The notes beneath the pieces were generated by a model. The model searched no databases, was not told where the DNA came from, and saw only the letters and a program-made list of their open reading frames with translations. This document shows, piece after piece, positions 1-6,236 of a DNA stretch of 9,225 nt. Position 1 is the first letter of the stretch. The number at the start of each line of letters is the position of its first letter. The DNA comes from Sulfurovum sp. (GTDB lineage Bacteria > Campylobacterota > Campylobacteria > Campylobacterales > Sulfurovaceae): assembly GCA_015661535.1 (NCBI GenBank), contig DQVY01000228.1:1-9225 (forward strand), written 5' to 3'. The position numbers were made by a program, and so were the translations under genes.

Positions 1-220
1 TCACCAATGTAAGGTTCCCAAGCATACTGGAAAGTGAGGTTTTGGACACTGCATAGGTATCATTATTGTTGATAGTAAGTTTCTCTTCTGTAAGATTAAA
101 AACGGTATCACCCAGTATGATCTTTGAAGATAACTCATCTATATGAGATACTCCGCATAAGGACAATAGTTGCGCATCGGCAGCAATGATCTGATTGGTT
201 TGGTTTAATAAATAGTACAT
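1..220 (-). CDS. Unassigned protein, N-terminal 73 residues (3' end outside window)
   Basis: An open frame runs on the minus strand from an ATG at 220 to the window edge without a stop. The visible protein begins MYYLLNQTNQIIAADAQLLS and continues for about 73 residues, alternating hydrophobic and polar stretches. There is no signal peptide and no membrane helix. A purine-rich GAGGAG lies 11 nt upstream of the ATG, a slightly long but usable ribosome-binding spacing. The gene begins 31 nt after the stop of the PAS gene on the same strand, so the two are probably co-transcribed. The opening, with a short strand followed by 'IIAADAQLL', is reminiscent of the start of a PAS-like sensory segment, so a signalling protein is possible. 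I do not recognise the family and assign no function. The reading frame is well supported; the role is not. Confidence 0.7.
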   Translation of the reverse strand, partial: MYYLLNQTNQIIAADAQLLSLCGVSHIDELSSKIILGDTVFNLTEEKLTINNNDTYAVSKTSLSSMLGNLTLV

Positions 221-251
221 GTTCTCAACGACTCCTCTGTTTAATTACTTT

Positions 252-665
252 TTAATTACTTTCTTTGGCTAACATCTCTTGATAAATAGGAATGCTTTCT
301 TCAACTTCTGTCGCTGATGCAGGGCGCCGTGCAGCAGAATAGCCAACAACTTCACCATTCTCAACTGTTGGTGCAATATGAGAATAGACCCAATAGTATC
401 GACCGTCTTTTCTTAGGTTCTTCACCACACCGGTCCATTCTTTACCTGATTGTATCGTGTCCCAAAGTTCTTGGAATGCTGCTTTTGGCATGTCTGGATG
501 TCTCACAATATTATGGTTCTTGCCTACGAGTTCATCTTTGGTATAGCCTGCAATTTCACAGAATTTACGGTTTGCATACGTGATAATGCCTTTAAGATCG
601 GTCGACGAGATTATCAAACCTTGTTCAAAGACATATTCTTCATCAATTGGATTAGGTCTATTCAT
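252..665 (-). CDS. Stand-alone Aer/CetB-type PAS domain protein (likely FAD-binding redox/energy sensor)
   Basis: This 137-residue soluble protein is almost entirely one PAS domain (about residues 12-120). It closely resembles the N-terminal PAS of the E. coli aerotaxis receptor Aer, with the block HNIVRHPDMPKAAF (51-64) followed by W77 and KNLRKDGRYYWV (82-93). N32, R55, H56, D58 and W77 line up with Aer N34, R57, H58, D60 and W79, the region known to hold FAD, so flavin binding is a reasonable inference. There is no HAMP, transmembrane or methyl-accepting signalling region. Campylobacter CetB is a comparable PAS-only protein that works with a separate membrane transducer (CetA), so this protein probably reports redox state to a partner encoded elsewhere. 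GGGG at 677-680 serves as a ribosome-binding site. The leader upstream carries a riboswitch-like fold. The next gene starts 31 nt downstream. Confidence 0.9.
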   Translation of the reverse strand: MNRPNPIDEEYVFEQGLIISSTDLKGIITYANRKFCEIAGYTKDELVGKNHNIVRHPDMPKAAFQELWDTIQSGKEWTGVVKNLRKDGRYYWVYSHIAPTVENGEVVGYSAARRPASATEVEESIPIYQEMLAKESN

Positions 666-715
666 AGTATATATTACCCCTTTTTTAATGGTGTCACGAA
701 GAAGAGCAGTAGATA

Positions 716-735
716 ATAAACGGTTAAACGTTCAT
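716..735 (-). promoter_or_regulatory. Small leader hairpin between riboswitch-like fold and PAS gene
   Basis: On the minus strand AUGAACG (735-729) can pair with CGUUUAU (722-716) around a six-base loop, giving seven pairs including one G-U. It starts 9 nt after the riboswitch-like element and ends about 50 nt before the PAS start codon. It is not followed by a U-run, so it is not a classical terminator. It could be part of an expression platform, but pairing this short and AU-rich can arise by chance. Confidence 0.25.
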
Positions 736-744
736 ACCTGTTTT

Positions 745-805
745 GCAACCTGGCAATCTACATGAGACCCATGGTTTTCTGTCCCCACTTCACAATGAGT
801 TTAGC
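745..805 (-). promoter_or_regulatory. Candidate divergent GEMM-I (cyclic-di-GMP-I type) riboswitch aptamer in the PAS gene leader
   Basis: Read on the minus strand, this stretch follows the GEMM-I layout in order and spacing. GCUAAAC (805-799) is followed by a 6-bp stem (799-794 with 789-784) capped by the GNRA tetraloop GUGA (793-790). Next comes the single-stranded core GACAGAAAACC (783-773), then a second helix. In that helix AACC (776-773) pairs with GGUU (750-747), A772 is bulged, UGG (771-769) pairs with CCA (753-751), UG (755-754) is bulged, and GUCU (768-765) pairs with AGAU (759-756) around the loop CAUGU. It ends in GGUUGC. Well-known GEMM-I RNAs read GACGCAAAGCC at the core and CGG/CCG where this has UGG/CCA, a pair-preserving change. 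Differences are G-C to A-G in the core, an extra or changed base in GCUAAAC, and no clear closing P1 helix. The aptamer call comes from pattern recognition; ligand binding is inference. Confidence 0.55.
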
Positions 806-830
806 TTATTAACCTAGGGTTATACGTTAT

Positions 831-836
831 ATTATA
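831..836 (-). promoter_or_regulatory. Candidate -10 element for the PAS gene transcript
   Basis: The minus strand reads TATAAT here, a perfect sigma-70 -10 hexamer. No good -35 is visible, which is common in Campylobacterota promoters. Initiation about seven bases downstream would place the first nucleotide near 824, roughly 20 nt before the riboswitch-like fold and about 160 nt before the PAS start codon. That placement makes the fold a 5' leader. AT-rich DNA produces such hexamers by chance, so position relative to the leader is the main support. Confidence 0.4.
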
Positions 837-964
837 TTGACTTAAGCATCTTGTCCTAAAGATAATAAGGCATAACAACCCTGTTACTAAAACTGTATTA
901 CAATTAAACTAAAAATAGAATGAATTAATAACTTTTTTAGTAAAAAATATGAAAATATGCTTGT

Positions 965-2755
965 TTAAGGGTTATAATTTTTGATAATAGATGAAATTTT
1001 TTTATTTGTAACTTGTGCTATATCTTCTGCAGATGCTTTTTCAATCGCTTCAAAGGTACCAAAGTAGTCAATAAGTTTTTTAACTGTGGCTTTCCCGATA
1101 CCCTTTTTATTGAGTAGCGATATTTGAGTATCATCTTTTCGTTTTTTATTTTGATGATAGGTAATGGCATAACGATGGGCTTCATCTCTTTGTCTTTGTA
1201 TCCACTGCAGGCGTTTGTCATTTACTTTCAGCTCAAAGAGTCCTTCAGCGGTGTAAAGCATGTCTTTGGCAGCACCTTTTGCTCTGTGCGCTTTGGCATC
1301 AAGTTTTTCTTTTGCAATGGCTATGACATCAAGGTTTACCTGTGCTTCCTGCAGGAGCGTGTGGGCAAGATTGAGGTTGGCCTGTCCCCCGTCGAGTATC
1401 CATAGGTCTGGTGCGGGTGACTCTTTAAATTTCTCTATGCGTCGCGAGAGCATCTCTTTCATTTGGCCATATTCATCTTTTGCATGGAGTTGATAGCGTC
1501 TATAGGCACTTTTGTCCCATTTTCCTTCATCCCATACTACCATGCCTCCTACCGTTGCTACACCCATAAGATGTGAGTTGTCAAAGGTCTCTATGCGGTA
1601 GGGGATGGCAGATAGGTCAAAAAGGTCAGCAATTTTTTGTTCAATGATGGTATTGGCGTCTTTTTTTCGTAGCAACTCATCACAGTTTTGTAAGGCAAGT
1701 GTGATGAGCTTTGCTTTTGGACCGCGTGAAGGTGTAAGGATCTCTACTTTTTTGGAAAAACGTGTGGAGAGACTTTGTGCAATCTGGGGGCCGTCTTCAA
1801 AGGTATGTGCAGTCAGTATTTGTTTGCTTATATGAGGGGTATCAACAGTGTAGAATTCTAATAATGCCTGTTTGTAAGCTTCATTTTCATCAAAGATATG
1901 GGTATGTCTAAAATAGGCATAAGCCGAAGAGATGATCTTCCCTCCACGCATAAAGAGTTTGACGATAACCCCTCTTTCATCTCCATTCTTTATGGCAAAA
2001 ATATCCAGATCCAGTTCTTTTGCCATATCGATATTTGAAGTGATACTTAAGGATGTTATGGCCTCAATGCTGTCTCTTGCACTGCTTGCCTCTTCATAAC
2101 GTTCCTGTGCTGCAAGTGCTGTCATTTTTTGTGTCAGTACAGAGATAAGATCTCTACGTTTTACTATAGACGTTTTGGCTTCTGTAATGATCTCCTGATA
2201 ATCCTGAGGCGTTACTTTTCCTTCACAGGGTGCAAGACATTTTTTGATCTGATAAAAGAGACAGGCTTTTCCTTCGTTCAAACAAGATTTTCTTTGCACC
2301 AAAGGATAGACTTCATACAGGGCATCAAGCAGGGCACGTCCTCCTGTCGGGAATGGCCCGTAATAGGTAATATTTTTTCCTTTAATGACTTTGCGTGTGA
2401 TCTCAAAACGAGGATAGTCTACAGATTCGTCAATATAGATATAGGGGTAGGTCTTGTCATCACGCAGTAAAATGTTGTATTTTGGTTTGAGCTGTTTAAT
2501 GAGAGAATTTTCCAGGATGAGTGCATCTTCTTCACTCTCTACCACAATATACTCAAGATTGACTGCTTCAGACAACATTTTTAAAATACGGGGACTTTGT
2601 GTAGGGTTGGGTTTAAATTCAGGGGTAAAACGCCAGTACGATTTGACCCTGTGTTTTAGGTTTTTTGCTTTTCCGATGTAAAGCAGTTTCCCTTTACTGT
2701 CAGAATATTGGTATACCCCTGCCTGAGAAGGAAGGTTTTGTACTATTGTTTGCAT
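965..2755 (-). CDS. uvrC: UvrABC excinuclease subunit C
   Basis: This 596-residue protein has the full UvrC layout and a length close to E. coli UvrC. UvrC makes both incisions around bulky DNA lesions after UvrA and UvrB have located the damage. Residues 13-95 form the GIY-YIG nuclease for the 3' cut, with GVY at 13-15, YIGKAKNLKHR at 26-36 and the probable catalytic R36 and E82. Cysteines 158, 165, 173 and 177 (ending KKCLAPC) match the iron-sulphur cluster ligands described for UvrC, although the first spacing is shorter than in E. coli. A UVR helical motif for UvrB contact spans about 203-238. The RNase H-like 5'-incision domain shows FDNSH at 391-395, LDGG at 454-457 and RDEAH at 523-527. 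A helix-hairpin-helix region occupies about 547-590. The start overlaps the end of the DUF721 gene and has no clear Shine-Dalgarno, which suggests translational coupling. Confidence 0.97.
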   Translation of the reverse strand: MQTIVQNLPSQAGVYQYSDSKGKLLYIGKAKNLKHRVKSYWRFTPEFKPNPTQSPRILKMLSEAVNLEYIVVESEEDALILENSLIKQLKPKYNILLRDDKTYPYIYIDESVDYPRFEITRKVIKGKNITYYGPFPTGGRALLDALYEVYPLVQRKSCLNEGKACLFYQIKKCLAPCEGKVTPQDYQEIITEAKTSIVKRRDLISVLTQKMTALAAQERYEEASSARDSIEAITSLSITSNIDMAKELDLDIFAIKNGDERGVIVKLFMRGGKIISSAYAYFRHTHIFDENEAYKQALLEFYTVDTPHISKQILTAHTFEDGPQIAQSLSTRFSKKVEILTPSRGPKAKLITLALQNCDELLRKKDANTIIEQKIADLFDLSAIPYRIETFDNSHLMGVATVGGMVVWDEGKWDKSAYRRYQLHAKDEYGQMKEMLSRRIEKFKESPAPDLWILDGGQANLNLAHTLLQEAQVNLDVIAIAKEKLDAKAHRAKGAAKDMLYTAEGLFELKVNDKRLQWIQRQRDEAHRYAITYHQNKKRKDDTQISLLNKKGIGKATVKKLIDYFGTFEAIEKASAEDIAQVTNKKISSIIKNYNP

Positions 2756-3186
2756 AAAATGAGTGCTTTGATACGGGCAAAGGATTCTTTTAATGTCTTA
2801 TTCTCAGGCATTTTGAAGTTGCCTGTAGATTGTTCATAATAATGCGGTACAGTACTGGGTATTGCTTTCTCTTCCGGCATGGCATGGTATTTACTGTGAA
2901 ATACCACCACTTTTTTTGCAGTCATAGAGTGACAAGCGTCGTCATGGGTATTGAGCTGTGTTAATAGGCTTTTTAATAAATCTCTATTATAATTAAGTTC
3001 CATTTTAAAACCGGGATGTGTGACTGCGATGAAAAGTGTGTCGTCTTTGATGTAAACAAAGGCAACCGCTTTTTGCCACTTTTGACTTAAAAGATTGATA
3101 TATTTTTGGTAGCACTCTTGCCGTTTTAATGATTTGAACTGAGGTTGAGAAGATAAATGAGACAAAATCATAGAGGCTTTTTTCAT
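2743..3186 (-). CDS. DUF721/DciA-like protein
   Basis: The 147-residue product has no signal peptide or membrane helix. It shows the features of the DUF721 family, whose characterised member DciA helps load the replicative helicase in bacteria lacking DnaC or DnaI. These features are a conserved tryptophan in a helix (LLSQKWQKAVAF, 33-44), then alternating short strands (VYIKDDTLFIAVTHPGFKMEL) and a helix (LLKSLLTQLN, 70-79). The N-terminal MKKASMILSHLSSQPQF is typical of the Campylobacterota version. The role in helicase loading is by family analogy only; this subgroup is divergent. The last 13 nt overlap the start of uvrC. There is no Shine-Dalgarno before the ATG at 3186, and a strong extended -10 sits immediately upstream, so the mRNA may be leaderless. 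Codon 6 is a second ATG. The first 30 bases lie antisense to the lipoprotein gene that starts at 3157. Confidence 0.75.
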   Translation of the reverse strand: MKKASMILSHLSSQPQFKSLKRQECYQKYINLLSQKWQKAVAFVYIKDDTLFIAVTHPGFKMELNYNRDLLKSLLTQLNTHDDACHSMTAKKVVVFHSKYHAMPEEKAIPSTVPHYYEQSTGNFKMPENKTLKESFARIKALILCKQ

Positions 3187-3303
3187 AAAGCAATTATAAC
3201 ATCACTTTGCTGTATCATCTTGACAGGATGCGGATATAAAACAAATCCTGTCTATGTACCGGATGTGGATGAGAACACTACAAGTGTAAAAACAGAAGGG
3301 TAG
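3157..3303 (+). CDS. lptM: LptM-like small lipoprotein
   Basis: This 48-codon gene is easily missed because of its size. The product starts MRQNHRGFFHK (basic n-region), has a hydrophobic stretch AIITSLCCIIL (12-22) and a lipobox LTGC (22-25) with the lipidated cysteine at 25. It is followed by GYKTNPVYVPD and an acidic, threonine-rich tail. The pattern LTGCG-x-K-x(2)-P-x-Y-x-P is that of LptM (YifL), the small lipoprotein that in E. coli helps the LptDE lipopolysaccharide translocon mature at the outer membrane. ATG at 3157 is the only start in frame upstream of the hydrophobic segment; GAGAAG just before it is a weak ribosome-binding site. The stop is 2 nt before the nadB ATG, indicating one operon. 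The first 30 bases are antisense to the start of the DUF721 gene. The lipoprotein call is firm; equivalence to LptM rests on the short motif. Confidence 0.8.
   Translation: MRQNHRGFFHKAIITSLCCIILTGCGYKTNPVYVPDVDENTTSVKTEG
3193..3201 (-). promoter_or_regulatory. Extended -10 promoter element for the DUF721-uvrC transcript
   Basis: The minus strand reads TGTTATAAT, a perfect extended -10 (TG-N-TATAAT). With the usual -12 to -7 placement, +1 falls on the A of the ATG at 3186, predicting a leaderless message. No convincing -35 is seen, as expected for an extended -10 promoter. The element lies inside the signal-peptide codons of the divergent lipoprotein gene. Confidence 0.55.
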
Positions 3304-3305
3304 TT

Positions 3306-4760
3306 ATGGAAAAATATGACGTACTGATCATAGGTGCCGGTATTGCCGGACTCTATGCCGCGATGCAGTTGCCTGCAAGTAAAAAAGTACTGGTGGTGTG
3401 TAAAGATATTCCCTGGGAGTGTAATACCTTTTATGCCCAGGGAGGCATGACCACTGCTTTAAATGAAGCAGATATTCCCAGTCATATAGCAGATACTATG
3501 GCAGCAGGTTCTTTTCACAACAGCAAAGAAGCTGTAGAGATACTTTCTCGTACTTCACTGGAAACCACACAGGATATTATTGATAAAGGTATGCAATTTG
3601 ATACTGATGAAGAAGGCAATATTCTCTATACCAAAGAGGCTGCACATTCGGTAGAGCGTATCATCCATGCGGGAGGGGATGCTACGGGACGGTATATGCA
3701 CTACTTCATGATGGTACAGAACAAACACAAACTGCAAAAAAATACACTTGTCTACGATCTGCTTATCGAAGACGGCAGGTGTTTTGGTGTGAAAGCAACA
3801 GTCAATTATGAGCCCACAACTATTTATGCGGATGATGTGATCATTGCCTCCGGCGGTATAGGTTCATTGTATGAATTCAATACAAATTCGCGAACCGTTT
3901 CTGCTGATATCCATGGTATTTGTGTAGAAAAAGGTATCGCCCTTGCTGATATGGAGTTTATGCAGTTTCACCCTACGGTTTTTGTCGAGACACCGTATGC
4001 GAGAAAACTTTTGCTTACGGAGGCATTAAGAGGTGAAGGTGCACATGTGGTAGATGATGAAGGCAGACGGTTTTTGTTTGATTATGATGAAAGAGGAGAG
4101 TTGGCAAGTAGAGATATAGTCGCACGGGGTATTTTTACACATATACGAAAAACAGGACAAAAGGCCTACCTTGATTTTTCAATGTTTGAAAAGAATTGGT
4201 TTGAACATCGTTTTCCGAACATTACACATACTTTTGCCTCACTTGGATACAGCTTTCCCACAGACAAGATCTCTATCTCTCCGGCATTTCATTATGCCAA
4301 TGGAGGTATAAAATGTGATACCAACGGGTGTATAGAGGGTATGGAAGGTCTGTATGTCATAGGTGAGGCTGCACGGACAGGTGTGCATGGTGCAAACCGT
4401 TTGGCATCAAACTCACTGCTTGAAGGTGCAGTTTTTGCAAAACGTGCGGTTGACCATCTGCTCTCAAAAGCACACAAGGTGATCGAAATACCTAAATTTG
4501 AGAAGGATTATGGTAATATTCTGCACAAAGACAATGATAAAATCTATAAACATAAACTGCGTCAGATTATGTGGGAAGATATAGGTATTATTCGGACAAC
4601 AAAAGGCTTGCATGAAGCCAAAAACCTTATTTATGATATGAAAAATAAAGAGATTGGCAGATTGCTGGAATTACGGCTTAATACCGCCTCAGCTATCGTA
4701 GATGCTGCATTGGCACGTACAGAGTCTTTGGGATCACATTACATAGAATCAGATCGATGA
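3306..4760 (+). CDS. nadB: L-aspartate oxidase
   Basis: NadB oxidises L-aspartate to iminoaspartate, which NadA condenses with dihydroxyacetone phosphate to make quinolinate for NAD; fumarate or oxygen re-oxidises the FAD. The 484-residue protein begins with an FAD dinucleotide fold (GAGIAG, 10-15). It carries FYAQGG (42-47), HSVERIIHAGGDATGR (114-129), QFHPT (220-224), LLTEALRGEGA (236-246) and the C-terminal FAD block GEAARTGVHGANRLASNS (353-370). The GVHGANRLASNSLLEG form and the HSxxR...GGD block favour NadB over fumarate reductase or succinate dehydrogenase flavoproteins. It is somewhat shorter than E. coli NadB, mainly at the C-terminus. AAGGG five to six bases before the ATG is a good ribosome-binding site, located inside the end of the lipoprotein gene. 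nhaD follows 46 nt after the stop. nadA is not in the window. Confidence 0.93.
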   Translation: MEKYDVLIIGAGIAGLYAAMQLPASKKVLVVCKDIPWECNTFYAQGGMTTALNEADIPSHIADTMAAGSFHNSKEAVEILSRTSLETTQDIIDKGMQFDTDEEGNILYTKEAAHSVERIIHAGGDATGRYMHYFMMVQNKHKLQKNTLVYDLLIEDGRCFGVKATVNYEPTTIYADDVIIASGGIGSLYEFNTNSRTVSADIHGICVEKGIALADMEFMQFHPTVFVETPYARKLLLTEALRGEGAHVVDDEGRRFLFDYDERGELASRDIVARGIFTHIRKTGQKAYLDFSMFEKNWFEHRFPNITHTFASLGYSFPTDKISISPAFHYANGGIKCDTNGCIEGMEGLYVIGEAARTGVHGANRLASNSLLEGAVFAKRAVDHLLSKAHKVIEIPKFEKDYGNILHKDNDKIYKHKLRQIMWEDIGIIRTTKGLHEAKNLIYDMKNKEIGRLLELRLNTASAIVDAALARTESLGSHYIESDR

Positions 4761-4796
4761 TATGTATAGATATATTGATGAACAACAATTATTTTC

Positions 4797-4801
4797 AGGA
4801 G
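4797..4801 (+). promoter_or_regulatory. Ribosome-binding site that fixes the nhaD start
   Basis: AGGAG lies five bases before the ATG at 4807. The in-frame upstream ATG at 4762 has no Shine-Dalgarno and would add a polar 15-residue extension (MYRYIDEQQLFSGAR) before the first membrane helix, so 4807 is preferred. Confidence 0.8.
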
Positions 4802-4806
4802 CAAGA

Positions 4807-6132
4807 ATGCACGAACAACTTCATTTAACAACAACATGGGTGGGGATACTCTCCCTTGCGGTATTTGTAGTGGCCTATTATTTTATAGCCACAGAAGACA
4901 AATATCTTATTAACAAAGCAAAACCGGCTTTATTTGCCGGTACGGGTATTTTCATGCTTATTGGTCTCTATTTTGCTATAAATGGTATGGATGGACATCA
5001 TCTGGAAAAAGAAGTTGAACACCTTATTGTAGAAATAGCGGGTATTTTCTTCTTCTTATTGGTCGCGATGACTTATATCGAAGCGATGATAGACAGAGGG
5101 GTGTTTTCTGCCTTGCGTTATAATCTTGTTTCAAAGGGTTACAGCTATAAAAAACTCTTTTGGGTTACCGGTCTTTTAGCCTTTTTCATCTCTCCGGTGG
5201 CAGACAACCTTACTACGGCGCTTATCCTCTCTACCGTACTTTTAACCATAGACAAAGAGAACAAATCATTTTTGATACCAAGTGCTATCAATGTGGTTGT
5301 TGCAGCCAATGCAGGTGGTGCATGGTCACCATTTGGTGATATTACGACGCTTATGGTGTGGGTAGCAGGAAAAGGTGACTTTACAGAGTTCCTCTTTTTA
5401 TTCCCATCTGCCATTCTTGGTTGGGGTATTACAGCATTTTTACTTTCTCGTTTTGTGCCTGCGGGTAAACCGCCATTTCATGCAGATGAAGAAAAAATTG
5501 ATATCGCTGAGGGCGGTAAAGTGATTATCGGACTTTTTGCTTTGACCATTTCCATGGCTGTAGTCTCTCACCAAGTCTTGCACCTGCCTGCTATGTGGGG
5601 AATGATGTTTGGTTTATCCATACTCAAAATGTATGTCTATACCATTAACAGAAGTGCATCAGAGACACAAGTGAATGTATTTTCCTGGATAGCAAAAATT
5701 GAGAACGATACACTACTCTTCTTCTTTGGTATTTTAGCCGCAGTAGGGGGACTTCACTTTTTGGGTTTCTTAGAATACTTTACAGCACTGTACAGCCAGT
5801 TTGGTGCAACAGCAGTGAACATCGGTGTAGGGTTCCTCTCCGCAGTGGTAGATAATGTACCGGTTATGTCAGCAGTACTTAAAGCAAGTCCGGACATGGG
5901 TGTGGATACCCAGTCTCAATGGATGCTTGTAACGATGACTGCAGGAGTGGGTGGATCACTCATTTCATTTGGTTCTGCAGCCGGTGTGGGTGTGATGGGT
6001 AAAATGCATGGTATCTATACTTTTGCTGCACACATGAAATATGCCTGGACAGTACTCATCGGGTACATTGTTTCTGTGATTGTGTGGTACATACAGTTTG
6101 AAGTGCTTCATATTGCTGCCCATCGTATGTAA
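4807..6132 (+). CDS. nhaD: Na+/H+ antiporter, NhaD type
   Basis: From the preferred start the product is 441 residues, largely hydrophobic, with roughly a dozen membrane segments. It carries signatures of the NhaD branch of the ion-transporter superfamily: ADNLTTAL (132-139), NAGGAWSPFGDITT (168-181) and DNVPVMSAV (349-357). The two D-N motifs fall in the two halves of the protein, consistent with an inverted-repeat transporter where these segments line the ion path. NhaD exchanges cytoplasmic sodium or lithium for protons across the inner membrane, which suits a marine or saline organism. Near the N-terminus is a histidine/acidic loop (MDGHHLEKEVEH, about 61-72) that could lie outside the membrane. 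The gene follows nadB by 46 nt with no terminator between them, so it is probably the last gene of the lptM-nadB-nhaD unit. Metabolic linkage to nadB is not evident. Confidence 0.92.
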   Translation: MHEQLHLTTTWVGILSLAVFVVAYYFIATEDKYLINKAKPALFAGTGIFMLIGLYFAINGMDGHHLEKEVEHLIVEIAGIFFFLLVAMTYIEAMIDRGVFSALRYNLVSKGYSYKKLFWVTGLLAFFISPVADNLTTALILSTVLLTIDKENKSFLIPSAINVVVAANAGGAWSPFGDITTLMVWVAGKGDFTEFLFLFPSAILGWGITAFLLSRFVPAGKPPFHADEEKIDIAEGGKVIIGLFALTISMAVVSHQVLHLPAMWGMMFGLSILKMYVYTINRSASETQVNVFSWIAKIENDTLLFFFGILAAVGGLHFLGFLEYFTALYSQFGATAVNIGVGFLSAVVDNVPVMSAVLKASPDMGVDTQSQWMLVTMTAGVGGSLISFGSAAGVGVMGKMHGIYTFAAHMKYAWTVLIGYIVSVIVWYIQFEVLHIAAHRM

Positions 6133-6156
6133 GTCTGTAGGGTGCGTTTCTGTTCT

Positions 6157-6181
6157 CATTCCCATGCTTTGCGTGGGAATG
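6157..6181 (+). repeat. REP-like palindrome, left copy of an inverted pair
   Basis: Arms of 11 bases (CATTCCCATGC / GCGTGGGAATG) pair with a single T-G wobble around a TTT loop. The flanking GAGA tail, a feature of GTGGGAACGAG-type proteobacterial repeats, is on the minus-strand side, so this copy points left. It starts 24 nt after the nhaD stop. No T-run follows, so I do not call it an intrinsic terminator. Confidence 0.8.
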
Positions 6182-6236
6182 TATACTGAAACCTGATAAA
6201 CGGAAACAGTCTATTTTTGCATCAAACTTTCATATG

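Noticed and set aside
317..765. Overlapping plus-strand open frames across the PAS gene and its leader
   Set aside because: They are antisense shadows of the PAS gene, lack motifs, and conflict with the clear Aer-type protein on the minus strand.
933..947. T6-AGT-A6 hairpin after uvrC as a bidirectional terminator
   Set aside because: The stem is only A-T pairs in very AT-rich DNA; such runs arise by chance and the stability is low.
3005..3193. 62-codon minus-strand frame overlapping the DUF721 gene
   Set aside because: It is a shifted frame of the DUF721 gene without its own ribosome-binding site or domain.
4762..4806. Upstream ATG giving nhaD a 15-residue extension
   Set aside because: No ribosome-binding site precedes 4762, whereas AGGAG sits five bases before the ATG at 4807.
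6157..6181. Left palindrome as an intrinsic terminator of nhaD
   Set aside because: The stem is followed by GTATACTG, not a T-run; it may still affect mRNA ends but the classical signal is absent.
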